The notes beneath the pieces are model-generated. The model saw only the letters and a program-made list of their open reading frames with translations, was not told the origin of the DNA and made no database searches. A program made the position numbers and the translations under genes. A stretch of 36,353 bases of DNA from positions 1 through 36,353 of the forward strand of contig JARLGZ010000019.1 in NCBI GenBank assembly GCA_031292515.1. Direction: 5' to 3'. Position 1 is the stretch's first letter; every line of letters starts with the position of its first letter. Source of the DNA: Puia sp. (GTDB lineage Bacteria > Bacteroidota > Bacteroidia > Chitinophagales > Chitinophagaceae). Shown in pieces: positions 15,362 through 22,937 of this stretch.

Positions 15362-16180
15362 CTAAACGACTGCCTTCCGGATTTTGACTAATTGCTGCAG
15401 CAATGGCTCCAGCAAATCCAATCTCAGCATATTGGCTCCGTCACTTTTGGCCGAAGCCGGATCGGGATGGGTCTCTATGAACAGGCCGTTCGCACCCGTC
15501 GCGATAGCCGCTTTGGCGATGGTGCCGATCAGTTGCGGATTGCCGCCGGTCACGCCGGATGTCTGGTTTGGCTGTTGCAGGGAATGGGTGCAATCCATAA
15601 CGACGGGTGTCTTGTGTTCCTGCATCCAGGGTATATTCCGGTAATCGACTACCAGGTCCTGGTAACCAAAGGTGGTGCCTCTTTCCGTGAGCAGGATCTT
15701 ATCGTTGCCTGCATTCCGGATCTTTTCCACCGCAAATTTCATCGATAGTCCGCTGAGGAATTGGCCTTTTTTTACGTTTACGACTTTGCCTGTCGCAGCG
15801 GCTGCCAGGAGCAGGTCTGTCTGGCGGCAGAGGAACGCGGGTATCTGCAGGATGTCCACGTACTGAGCGGCAGGGGCCGCTTCGTCGTGTGCATGGATAT
15901 CGGAAGTCGTGGGCAGTTTGTATTTTTCGCCTACCTTTTTTACGAGGGCCAGCCCGTTTTCGTCTCCGATCCCCGTAAAGGAAGATGCGCTGGTGCGGTT
16001 CGCCTTACGGTAGGATGCTTTAAAGACATAGGGGATCCCCAGGTTGCTGCAGATCTTCGAGACTTTGTCCGCCACCTCCATGACGAGGCCTTCGCTTTCC
16101 ACCACGCAGGGACCGGCGATCAGGAAGAAATTGTTTTTGTCGTATGATTGGTGTTTGAAGAGATGGTCTAGAAATTCCAT
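15362..16180 (-). CDS. kdsA: 3-deoxy-8-phosphooctulonate synthase (KDO8P synthase)
   Basis: This enzyme condenses phosphoenolpyruvate with arabinose 5-phosphate to KDO 8-phosphate, the committed step to the KDO of lipopolysaccharide inner core. The 272-residue product shows the family motifs IAGPCVVES (21-29), FKASYRKANRTS (53-64), VDILQIPAFLCRQTDLL (108-124), VKKGQF (136-141) and MDCTHSLQQPN (195-205). It has the metal ligands of the metal-dependent class: Cys25, His199, Glu236 and Asp247. These keep a constant offset of 14 from the Aquifex enzyme residues (Cys11, His185, Glu222, Asp233), whereas the metal-free class has Asn at the first position. The ATG at 16180 lies 4 nt after a perfect TAGCTTTG promoter element, so the mRNA is probably leaderless. 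No other KDO gene is adjacent. Confidence 0.96.
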   Translation of the reverse strand: MEFLDHLFKHQSYDKNNFFLIAGPCVVESEGLVMEVADKVSKICSNLGIPYVFKASYRKANRTSASSFTGIGDENGLALVKKVGEKYKLPTTSDIHAHDEAAPAAQYVDILQIPAFLCRQTDLLLAAAATGKVVNVKKGQFLSGLSMKFAVEKIRNAGNDKILLTERGTTFGYQDLVVDYRNIPWMQEHKTPVVMDCTHSLQQPNQTSGVTGGNPQLIGTIAKAAIATGANGLFIETHPDPASAKSDGANMLRLDLLEPLLQQLVKIRKAVV

Positions 16181-16184
16181 CCGG

Positions 16185-16192
16185 CAAAGCTA
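16185..16192 (-). promoter_or_regulatory. kdsA -7 promoter element, leaderless spacing
   Basis: On the minus strand TAGCTTTG is a perfect TAnnTTTG match ending 4 nt before the kdsA ATG, which places transcription start at or next to the A of the ATG. A TTTG lies 12 nt upstream, closer than the usual -33 distance. Confidence 0.65.
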
Positions 16193-16369
16193 AGGAAATA
16201 GCGACAAACCGTTTAGCGGACCGGTCTCTTCTGAAGAAATAGACGCAAACCTTTTTTGTTTGCTGTTTTGTCCATTTGTCTATAGTCGGCGCCTGTCTGT
16301 CAACGGGGCAGGGGAGGCGTATGGCGGCCCCGGTTTTTCGATTATATTTATAGTCTTTAAACGATTGTT

Positions 16370-17332
16370 ATGGCAAAGGAAAAAGTATTGGTGATCGGGG
16401 CGAGCGGGCAGATCGGCGTGGAACTGACCCAGGCTTTGCGCAAAATATACGGCAATGCCAATGTAGTGGCTTCGGACCTGCGGGAGCAAAATGAGTTACT
16501 GAAGGGTACGGGACCGTATGTCTCGCTGGATGTGATGAATAAGGAGATGCTGCATGTGCAGGTCATCCGGCAGAATATCACGCAGATCTACCTGCTGGCG
16601 GCGATCCTTTCGGCTACCGGTGAAAAGAACCCGCACCTGGCCTGGCACCTGAATATGCAGGGGCTGTTGAATGTGCTGGACATCGCCCGCGAGGAGAAGC
16701 TCCAGAAGGTTTATTGGCCCAGCAGTATCGCTGTTTTCGGGCCGACGTCTCCCCGGAAACTTTGTCCTCAACGAACGATTATAGAACCCAGCACGGTCTA
16801 TGGCATCAGTAAGTATGCGGGAGAGTTCTGGTGTAACTATTTCTACGGGCGATATGGTGTCGATGTGAGGAGTATCCGCTATCCGGGTCTGATCAGCTAT
16901 AAATCCTCTCCTGGCGGCGGGACGACCGACTATGCCGTGGAGATTTTCACAGAGGCGATCGAGAACGGCAGCTATACCTGTTTCCTGCGGGAAGACACCT
17001 TCCTGCCGATGATGTATATGCCCGATGCGATCCGGGCGACCATCGAGCTGATGGAGGCGCCGGCTTCGAAGATTTCGGTCCGTACTTCCTATAATGTGAG
17101 CGGGCTGAGCTTTTCGCCCCGGGAGATCAGCGAAGAGATCAAAAAGCATATTCCTTCCTTTTCGACCGTTTATGCTCCTGACTACCGGCAGGCTATCGCT
17201 GACAGCTGGCCTCAAAGCATCGATGACTCCGTAGCCCGGCAGGACTGGGGGTGGCAGCACGAATACGATCTTCCCCGTATGACGGCTGAGATGCTGAGTA
17301 ACCTGGGGAAAACAGATAGCCTACTCGTTTGA
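16370..17332 (+). CDS. Short-chain L-threonine 3-dehydrogenase
   Basis: This NAD-dependent SDR enzyme of 320 residues resembles UDP-galactose epimerases. It matches the short-chain L-threonine 3-dehydrogenase type known from psychrophilic Flavobacterium and from animals, converting threonine to 2-amino-3-ketobutyrate. The Rossmann motif is GASGQIG (10-16). The catalytic residues are Tyr144 and Lys148 in YGISK, with Ser118 or Ser119 in WPSSIAVFG. Characteristic of this group are 'IRYPGLIS', 'DYAVEIF' and 'MMYMPDAIRATIELMEAP', the last being the substrate-side motif. The start at 16370 is the first ATG. A TATATTTA element at 16343-16350, one mismatch from the -7 consensus, may be its promoter. 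No 2-amino-3-ketobutyrate CoA ligase gene is adjacent. A different sugar-nucleotide epimerase is the less likely alternative. Confidence 0.85.
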   Translation: MAKEKVLVIGASGQIGVELTQALRKIYGNANVVASDLREQNELLKGTGPYVSLDVMNKEMLHVQVIRQNITQIYLLAAILSATGEKNPHLAWHLNMQGLLNVLDIAREEKLQKVYWPSSIAVFGPTSPRKLCPQRTIIEPSTVYGISKYAGEFWCNYFYGRYGVDVRSIRYPGLISYKSSPGGGTTDYAVEIFTEAIENGSYTCFLREDTFLPMMYMPDAIRATIELMEAPASKISVRTSYNVSGLSFSPREISEEIKKHIPSFSTVYAPDYRQAIADSWPQSIDDSVARQDWGWQHEYDLPRMTAEMLSNLGKTDSLLV

Positions 17333-17343
17333 TAGACTTTTTG

Positions 17344-17351
17344 TAACTTTG
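17344..17351 (+). promoter_or_regulatory. -7 promoter element of the TlpA-like gene
   Basis: TAACTTTG is a perfect TAnnTTTG match that ends 6 nt before the ATG at 17358. This implies a start site at or within a base or two of the start codon. An in-frame TTG inside the element is an unlikely start. Confidence 0.6.
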
Positions 17352-17357
17352 CCGGCT

Positions 17358-18653
17358 ATGTCGAAATCATCTCTCTTTAAGCATGCACCGATGCGGTTGT
17401 TTCAGCGGGTCGTCGTATTCGCCTTTTTATATACGCAGCTATCGCCCCTGTCTGTCCGGGGGGCGTCGCGGTTTCATCCGCCGGCCTTTCGGAACGGTTG
17501 GTGGCAGGCGCAGCTGCATAGAAAAGACGGGCACGATATCGTCTTCAATTTCGAGGTGAAGGACAGCGCGGGGAAGAAGGTGCTCTATATCCGGAATGCG
17601 GGAGAGCGTTTGCTTGTTGACGATATCACGATAGAGGGTGATTCGATTCTCATCCGGTTACCTTTCTTCGAATCCCAGCTACGGGCCGTACTCACGGATA
17701 AGGGTGACCTGGAAGGGGTGTGGTTGAAGCGGGGTGCCGACACCTATCAATCGGTTCCGTTCAGCGCTTTTTACGGGGTGCGGAAACGGTTTGCGACTTC
17801 GCGGAGGCCCGGGGGGCCAGCTATTTCGGGTCGCTGGCAGGCGGTGTTCCGGTCGGCGGGCGGGAAGGATTCTTCGCTGCGGGTGGGGGAATTCGAAGAG
17901 ACGGGCGGTGTGGTGAAGGGGACTTTCCTGGATCCTACGGGCGATCTGCGTTTCCTGGAGGGTGTGATGGACGGCGACTCGCTGAGGCTATCCTGTTTCG
18001 ACGGCGGGCATGCCTTTCTGTTCACCGCGAGGGTTGAGGGTGGCGCCATCACCGGAGGGCAACTCTTTTCGGGAGCTGCCGGTTATGAGACCTGGACGGC
18101 CAACAGGGATGAGGCGGCGGCCTTGCCTGACGAGTTCACCCTGACTAAAATCAGGGCGGGGGCGGGTCCGCTCGACTTCTCCTTCCGCGATATCGACGGA
18201 CATACCGTATCGATCCGGGACGCGCGGTTCAGGGGGAAGGTAGTGCTTATACAGATCATGGGTTCCTGGTGCCCGAACTGTATGGACGAGACGGGCTTCC
18301 TCAGCACCTTTTATGATCAATACCACGACAAGGGGATGGAGATCATCGGCCTGGCTTATGAGCGGACGACCGATTTTGCCCGTTCTCAGAATAGCTTGCG
18401 CAGTTTCCAGCAACGATTCCACGTAAAGTACCCGATGCTGATCACCGGCGTGACGGTGGGGGATCCGCTACGTGCCGAAAAGACCCTGCCGCAGCTGGAG
18501 GCGATCGTGGGCTTTCCGACGACCCTCTTTGTCGGGAAGACGGGGAATATCGAGAAGGTCCACACAGGCTTTAGCGGACCGGGGACGGGCGTGCATTACG
18601 AGGAGACGAAACAGGAGTTTTATAAGATCGTGGACGGGTTGTTGGGGAACTGA
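17358..18653 (+). CDS. TlpA-like thiol-disulfide oxidoreductase, exported
   Basis: This 431-residue envelope protein has a C-terminal TlpA/ResA-type thioredoxin domain. Residues about 10-36 are hydrophobic and act as signal peptide or anchor. About 40-255 form a beta-rich N-terminal domain with repeated 'GxWxAxxxRxDG'-like strands, seen ahead of the redoxin domain in many Bacteroidetes TlpA proteins. About 268-430 are the thioredoxin fold with active site WCPNC (Cys305, Cys308), preceded by the strand 'GKVVLIQIMGSW' and followed by a cis-Pro region 'GFPTTLF'. It probably reduces or isomerises disulfides of exported proteins or helps cytochrome c maturation; the specific substrate is unknown. 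I use the ATG at 17358 because the upstream TTG falls inside the promoter element. It lies in the same direction as the thyA-folA group, which has its own promoter. Confidence 0.88.
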   Translation: MSKSSLFKHAPMRLFQRVVVFAFLYTQLSPLSVRGASRFHPPAFRNGWWQAQLHRKDGHDIVFNFEVKDSAGKKVLYIRNAGERLLVDDITIEGDSILIRLPFFESQLRAVLTDKGDLEGVWLKRGADTYQSVPFSAFYGVRKRFATSRRPGGPAISGRWQAVFRSAGGKDSSLRVGEFEETGGVVKGTFLDPTGDLRFLEGVMDGDSLRLSCFDGGHAFLFTARVEGGAITGGQLFSGAAGYETWTANRDEAAALPDEFTLTKIRAGAGPLDFSFRDIDGHTVSIRDARFRGKVVLIQIMGSWCPNCMDETGFLSTFYDQYHDKGMEIIGLAYERTTDFARSQNSLRSFQQRFHVKYPMLITGVTVGDPLRAEKTLPQLEAIVGFPTTLFVGKTGNIEKVHTGFSGPGTGVHYEETKQEFYKIVDGLLGN

Positions 18654-18736
18654 CGGTTGGTAGAAAATGAGGGATCTTGCAAATTCACCATTTTCCCACA
18701 ATTCATTTTCCGGGGAGCGTCCGGGCGGACTTTTCG

Positions 18737-18744
18737 TAACTTTG
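18737..18744 (+). promoter_or_regulatory. thyA -7 promoter element, leaderless spacing
   Basis: TAACTTTG is a perfect match to TAnnTTTG. It ends 4 nt before the thyA ATG, so transcription should start at the start codon. The -33 region is weak. Confidence 0.6.
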
Positions 18745-18748
18745 GGGC

Positions 18749-19543
18749 ATGGAACAATACCATACGCTACTTCGGCATATTCTCGACACCGGGGTGTCCA
18801 AGACCGACCGGACGGGCACGGGGACGATCAGCTGTTTCGGCTACCAGATGCGGTTCGACCTCGCCAAAGGGTTTCCGATGGTGACGACGAAAAAGCTGCA
18901 CCTAAAGAGTATCATCTACGAATTGCTGTGGTTTCTGCAGGGAGACACCAATGTCAAATACCTGAACGAGCATGGCGTCAGCATCTGGGATGAGTGGGCC
19001 GATGCAAACGGAGAGCTGGGGCCGGTCTATGGCAAACAATGGCGCAGCTGGGAAGGGGCCGATGGTCAGACGGTGGACCAGATCTCGCAGCTGATACAGC
19101 AGATCCACAAGACTCCCGACAGTCGCCGGCTGATCGTCAGTGCGTGGAATGTCGCGGATCTTCCGAAGATGGCGCTGATGCCCTGTCACACCATGTTTCA
19201 ATTCTATGTCGCCGGGGGGAAATTGAGCTGCCAGCTTTACCAGCGCAGCGCCGACTCGTTCCTGGGGGTTCCATTCAATATCGCGTCTTATGCGTTGCTG
19301 ACCCTGATGATTGCGCAGGTTTGCGGCCTGCAGCCCGGCGAGTTCGTCCATACCTTCGGCGATGTTCATCTCTATAATAATCATATCGAACAGGCCCGTC
19401 TGCAACTGACCCGGGCGCCGTATCCCTTGCCGGTGATGCGGCTGAACCCCGCCGTGAAAGATATTTTCGGTTTCCGTTTTGAGGATTTCACCCTGGAAAA
19501 CTACCAGCACCATCCGGCCATCAAGGCATCTGTTGCGGTATAG
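18749..19543 (+). CDS. thyA: Thymidylate synthase
   Basis: This enzyme methylates dUMP to dTMP with 5,10-methylenetetrahydrofolate, giving dihydrofolate. The product is 264 residues, exactly the length of the E. coli enzyme. The nucleophile is Cys146 in MPCHTMFQF, with [11 protein letters not shown] (21-31) at the N-terminus, the dUMP-binding '[20 protein letters not shown]' and '[12 protein letters not shown]' in the C-terminal half. All conserved residues are intact. It heads a compact same-strand group with folA (73 nt on), a methyltransferase and an esterase. The link to folA is functional, since FolA regenerates the tetrahydrofolate that ThyA consumes. The start is fixed by family length and by the promoter element just upstream. 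Confidence 0.98.
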   Translation: MEQYHTLLRHILDTGVSKTDRTGTGTISCFGYQMRFDLAKGFPMVTTKKLHLKSIIYELLWFLQGDTNVKYLNEHGVSIWDEWADANGELGPVYGKQWRSWEGADGQTVDQISQLIQQIHKTPDSRRLIVSAWNVADLPKMALMPCHTMFQFYVAGGKLSCQLYQRSADSFLGVPFNIASYALLTLMIAQVCGLQPGEFVHTFGDVHLYNNHIEQARLQLTRAPYPLPVMRLNPAVKDIFGFRFEDFTLENYQHHPAIKASVAV

Positions 19544-19616
19544 CGGCCAGGGTGGGATTGGTGCGGCCGCCGGAGGAGAGTGGCTGTTTTCAATGTAACA
19601 AACAAAGGATCGGTTT

Positions 19617-20120
19617 ATGATTGTCAGTCTTATCGTAGCGGCCAGCACCAATAATGTGATCGGAAAGCAAGGCCAGTTGCTCTGGAACCTGCCCAACGAT
19701 ATGAAGTTCTTTAAGAACACCACCTGGGGGATGCCCGTGGTGATGGGGCGGAAGACCTATGAATCCCTGGCCGGCGGCCCGCTGCCTGGCCGGTTCAATT
19801 TCATCGTCACCCGTCAAGCCGGATGGGATCCCCATCACGAGAAGGCTAAGGTCGTCCCAGACCTGGAACAGGCGTTGGAGGCGGCCCGGGAAACCGACTG
19901 CAAGGAGGTCTTCGTGATTGGCGGGGGTGAGATCTATGCGGAGTCGATCGCCATCGCCGATAGGATCTACATGACCCGTGTGCACGCCGTTGTCGAAGGT
20001 GACACCTGGTTTCCCGTGATCGATGAAAAGCAGTGGGATCTCCGGTCGGACAGGGGGTTTCCCGCCGATGAAAAACATGCATACTCCTACAGCTTCCAGG
20101 TCTGGGAGCGAAAAAAATAA
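19617..20120 (+). CDS. folA: Dihydrofolate reductase
   Basis: This enzyme reduces dihydrofolate to tetrahydrofolate with NADPH and is the target of trimethoprim-type antifolates. At 167 residues it has normal length. Motifs include 'IVAASTNNVIGKQGQLLWNL' (6-25), catalytic Asp28 in NDMKFFK, MGRKTYES (43-50) for cofactor binding, and VFVIGGGEIYAES (98-110) with the conserved double glycine. Trp23 and Asp28 are present, so it looks fully active. The gene follows thyA by 73 nt and precedes the methyltransferase by 4 nt, so it is probably in the same operon. Confidence 0.97.
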   Translation: MIVSLIVAASTNNVIGKQGQLLWNLPNDMKFFKNTTWGMPVVMGRKTYESLAGGPLPGRFNFIVTRQAGWDPHHEKAKVVPDLEQALEAARETDCKEVFVIGGGEIYAESIAIADRIYMTRVHAVVEGDTWFPVIDEKQWDLRSDRGFPADEKHAYSYSFQVWERKK

Positions 20121-20124
20121 CCTG

Positions 20125-21219
20125 ATGTATTCCCGTGCACGGCTGGCCCGAAAGTATCTGCATTATTATCTCACTGCTTCCAATGGGAAGGGGCATGGGA
20201 TTCATTCTCCTTTTGTATATGCGTTTGTGAAAAATGTGTTGAATGATGACGGTGTTTATCCGGCCTATGATGCTGTTGAAAAAATGAGGGCCCGCTTGTC
20301 GGCGGATCGACGGATGCTGGAGATCGAGGATTGGGGGGCCGGGTCGGTATTGGACGGGGAGGCGACGGTGGAAGACGAAACGGTGCGGGAAGAGAGGACG
20401 GTCCATGATGAGAGGGCTGTCCGGGAGGATAAGACGGTCCGGGGTTTGCCGGGTGTTCGTGAGGATGAGCTGATCCGGGGTGTGGGGGGTATTCGGGAGG
20501 ATGGGTGGGTCGCAAAAGGGGAGACCCGCGGGGACGTGGGGAGGGCTGTGGCGGAGGTATCCGACCGGGATGAGGAGGGGATCGCAGCCGGAGCGGTTAA
20601 CGCAAAGAAGGAAAAGAACGAAAAGAACGAAGGGAAGGCGGCGGTTCAGGCCAGGACACGGTTTCGGAGCGTCTCCCAACTCGCCGTGCACGCCGCCAAA
20701 TCGCGCAAGCTGGGTCAGTTGCTGTTCCGTATCGCGCACTACTATCAGCCCCGGACGATCCTGGAGCTGGGCACCTGTCTGGGGATATCGACGGCTTATC
20801 TGTCTTATGGGGCGCCTAAGGCTAAGTTGCTGACGATCGAGGGTGCGCCTGCCATCGCCGACGAAGCAGAAAAAAATTTCCGCGATCTCGGTCTGCATAA
20901 TATAGAAGTGGTCACCGGGAATTTTGAGGATTGGCTGCCACTGGTGCTCGACAGGCTGGGGGGTATCGAGCTGGCTTTTATAGACGGGAACCATCGCAAG
21001 GAGCCGACCTTGCGTTATTTCCATTTGTTAATGGGCAGGGTCGTTTTGCCGGCGGTGCTGATATTTGACGATATTCACTGGAGCGCTGGCATGGAAGAGG
21101 CCTGGGAGACGATCAGGCGGGATCCGCGCGTGTTGCTGACAGTCGATCTGTTCTTTGTCGGCCTGGTGTTTTTGCGGGAGGAGTTCAAGAGGAAGCAGGA
21201 TTTTGTGATCCGGTTTTGA
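20125..21219 (+). CDS. Class I SAM-dependent methyltransferase with a large repeat insertion
   Basis: This is a predicted O-methyltransferase-like enzyme of 364 residues. The ATG at 20125 is 4 nt after folA, and homologous Bacteroidetes proteins, as I recall them, open with similar 'YLHYYLxASNxxGHGIHSPFVYxFV'. The SAM-binding core starts at LELGTCLGIS (213-222), followed by the acidic loop 'LLTIEG' (235-240), 'VVTGNFED' and 'ELAFIDGNH' as motifs II-III, and a C-terminal beta hairpin. What is unusual is residues about 75-177, between 'EDWGAGS' and 'RSVSQLAVHA'. In relatives these segments are joined by only a short loop. Here about 100 residues of charged repeats (TVREER, TVHDER, AVREDK…) and a Lys/Glu-rich tail intervene. 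The frame is open throughout. The substrate is unknown. Confidence 0.8.
   Translation: MYSRARLARKYLHYYLTASNGKGHGIHSPFVYAFVKNVLNDDGVYPAYDAVEKMRARLSADRRMLEIEDWGAGSVLDGEATVEDETVREERTVHDERAVREDKTVRGLPGVREDELIRGVGGIREDGWVAKGETRGDVGRAVAEVSDRDEEGIAAGAVNAKKEKNEKNEGKAAVQARTRFRSVSQLAVHAAKSRKLGQLLFRIAHYYQPRTILELGTCLGISTAYLSYGAPKAKLLTIEGAPAIADEAEKNFRDLGLHNIEVVTGNFEDWLPLVLDRLGGIELAFIDGNHRKEPTLRYFHLLMGRVVLPAVLIFDDIHWSAGMEEAWETIRRDPRVLLTVDLFFVGLVFLREEFKRKQDFVIRF
20365..20520 (+). repeat. 18-nt in-frame repeat inside the methyltransferase gene
   Basis: Units lie at 20365-20379 (15 nt), 20380-20397, 20398-20415, 20416-20433 and then more loosely to about 20520, with the core ACGGTCCGGGAGGA. They encode (T/A)V-x-(E/D)-(E/D)-(R/K) hexapeptides. 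Confidence 0.75.
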
Positions 21220-21253
21220 GAGATTTTTTTCGGGAATTATCAATCACAGGCAT

Positions 21254-22036
21254 ATGAAATCCATCATTTTTTTTCTTTGTTTGTCCGGGCTGGCGGCAAA
21301 AGCCCAGGATTATAGCCAGTATGCGAAAAGGGAGTTTGTCAGGGACGGGAATACCTTGTTATACCGGGTCTTGTTTCCGCTGAACTATGACGCCCGTCGT
21401 AAATATCCGCTGGTGATGTTCCTGCATGGATCGGGGGAGCGGGGAAGCGATAATGAGGCGCAATTGCTGCATGGGGGAAGTCTCTTCCTGCAGGACAGCC
21501 TGCGGAGCAACTATCCCGCGATCGTGATTTTTCCGCAATGTCCGAAGGACAGCAGCTGGGCCTTTGTCGAACATCATTATGATTCGGCAGCTAAGAAGAT
21601 GTCGTTCGGTTTCCCTTTCCGGTCGGAGCCGACGGTTCCCGCCGGTCTGGTAAAGGCATTGATGGACAGCCTGATACGCGCAAAAGCGGTTGATAAAAAG
21701 CGGGTCTATATCGGGGGGCTGTCGATGGGCGGCTTTGGCACCTTCAATATGCTGGAGCGGTACCCCCACTTCTTTGCGGCCGCCATCCCCATCTGCGGGG
21801 GCGGGGACACGTTGATGGCTAACCGATTTAGCAGGATACCCGGGATCTGGATCTTCCACGGGGACAAGGATCCTGCCGTCAACGTGGAAAATTCCCGGGC
21901 GTATTTTCGCGCCTTGCAGCGATTGCATGCGCGGGTGAAATATACCGAGTACCCGGGTGTGGGCCACAACAGTTGGGACAATGCCTTTGCCGAAAAGGAT
22001 CTGCTGCACTGGTTGTTCTCCAATGAAAAGAAATGA
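21254..22036 (+). CDS. Secreted alpha/beta-hydrolase esterase (CE1/PHB-depolymerase-like)
   Basis: This is a serine hydrolase of 260 residues with a signal peptide ending at AKAQ (residue 18). The alpha/beta fold shows FLHGSGERG (56-64) as the oxyanion-hole strand, nucleophile Ser157 in GLSMGG (155-160), Asp206 in HGDKD and His238 in GVGHNSW, giving a complete catalytic triad. Its closest style is the predicted peptidase/esterase group related to carbohydrate esterase family 1 and PHB depolymerases. The natural ester, whether a feruloyl or acetyl group on a polysaccharide or something else, cannot be told. It lies 34 nt after the methyltransferase gene and is probably the last gene of the thyA group. 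Downstream sequence repeats its final AAATGA codons. Confidence 0.9.
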   Translation: MKSIIFFLCLSGLAAKAQDYSQYAKREFVRDGNTLLYRVLFPLNYDARRKYPLVMFLHGSGERGSDNEAQLLHGGSLFLQDSLRSNYPAIVIFPQCPKDSSWAFVEHHYDSAAKKMSFGFPFRSEPTVPAGLVKALMDSLIRAKAVDKKRVYIGGLSMGGFGTFNMLERYPHFFAAAIPICGGGDTLMANRFSRIPGIWIFHGDKDPAVNVENSRAYFRALQRLHARVKYTEYPGVGHNSWDNAFAEKDLLHWLFSNEKK

Positions 22037-22077
22037 TTGAAGTGGTGAAAGGAAGGCAAATGATTGGACGTGGAAAT
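22031..22077 (+). repeat. AAATGA-initiated degenerate repeat, 3 units
   Basis: Units begin at 22031 (AAATGATTGAAGTGG), 22058 (AAATGATTGGACGTGG) and 22074 (AAATGACTG). The first includes the last codon and stop of the esterase gene. Confidence 0.5.
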
Positions 22078-22126
22078 GACTGCGCACAGGTAGATCTCCT
22101 TCGCCGGATTAATTTTTCTTTATTTT

Positions 22127-22161
22127 TTTGCGGGTACATGCAAACTATTTTGGTATTTTTG
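22127..22161 (+). promoter_or_regulatory. Promoter of the ECF sigma factor gene
   Basis: TATTTTTG at 22154-22161 is a perfect -7 element, with TTTG (22127-22130) 23 nt upstream as a -33 element at the wide end of the usual range. The leader to the ATG at 22258 is about 90 nt. Confidence 0.5.
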
Positions 22162-22257
22162 TAAAATATAGAGCGGGGAATAAATTTTCTATAACTTATT
22201 AAGGTGTTGAGCGGGTGGTGGATTTTTTATATCTTGCTATCAGTTGGGGCTTAAGAG

Positions 22258-22818
22258 ATGGATTACCAGAACTACGCTGCATATAATGACGAAGGGCTTC
22301 TAACCTTTATGCGACAAGGTGATGTGGCTGCGTTTACCGAACTTTACAATCGGCATTTCAAATCTTTATATACCGTTGCAGAAAACATTCTTCGCTCGCC
22401 GGACGTTTCAAAAGACATTGTGCAGGAGGTATTTACGGCTGTCTGGCAGAACAGGGAGCGCCTTCAGATTATGTACCCGAAGGCCTATTTGCAACAGGCT
22501 GTCCGTTTCCAGGTATTAAAGGCGATCCGTGCGGACAAAACAGACTCCGAATTCTATAAACGGCTTGCTCAGGTCTCCCAGGACATGGTGGTAGAAAACA
22601 CTTTTTCTTATAAAGAGTTACAAAGGACTGTCGATGAACTTGTTCAGTCCCTCCCCGATGATTGCAGGCAGGCGTTTCGTCTGAGCCGGGAGCAGAACCT
22701 TACTTATCACCAGATCGCCGACAAATTGAATATTTCGGTAAAGACCGTCGAAAAAAAGATGTCGCAGTCCTTGCGATATCTCCGCGTGGCTTTGCACAAG
22801 TCAGAAATCTCCCATTGA
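22258..22818 (+). CDS. ECF-type RNA polymerase sigma factor (FecI-like)
   Basis: This 186-residue sigma factor of the extracytoplasmic-function group is of the kind that in Bacteroidetes controls SusC/SusD loci. Region 2 spans about residues 20-90, with 'AFTELYNRHFKSLYTVAENIL' and 'DIVQEVFTAVWQNRERL', the RNA-polymerase- and -10-binding helices. Region 4 spans about 125-180, with 'LPDDCRQAFRLSREQNLTYHQIADKLNISVKTVEKKMSQSL' in pieces matching the -35-binding helix-turn-helix. The ATG at 22258 gives normal length. It is followed 119 nt later by its presumed anti-sigma factor, then SusC with an STN domain and SusD. This supports cell-surface signalling: a ligand-loaded SusC releases the sigma factor through FecR. 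Confidence 0.95.
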   Translation: MDYQNYAAYNDEGLLTFMRQGDVAAFTELYNRHFKSLYTVAENILRSPDVSKDIVQEVFTAVWQNRERLQIMYPKAYLQQAVRFQVLKAIRADKTDSEFYKRLAQVSQDMVVENTFSYKELQRTVDELVQSLPDDCRQAFRLSREQNLTYHQIADKLNISVKTVEKKMSQSLRYLRVALHKSEISH

Positions 22819-22937
22819 GGTCAAAATTTCTCCGTTTGAATCCTATTTTAAAAACAGGGCAGGTGCCGGTTTTAAAAAAAAGTTAATTTTCCCGTAGGGT
22901 AATCCTTTGCTTTTGGTACTTACATTAAGATAACTGC

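Noticed and set aside
19846-21024. 392-codon minus-strand frame opposite folA and the methyltransferase
   Set aside because: It covers two well-supported genes and its sequence is low-complexity Pro/His/Arg without family signs.
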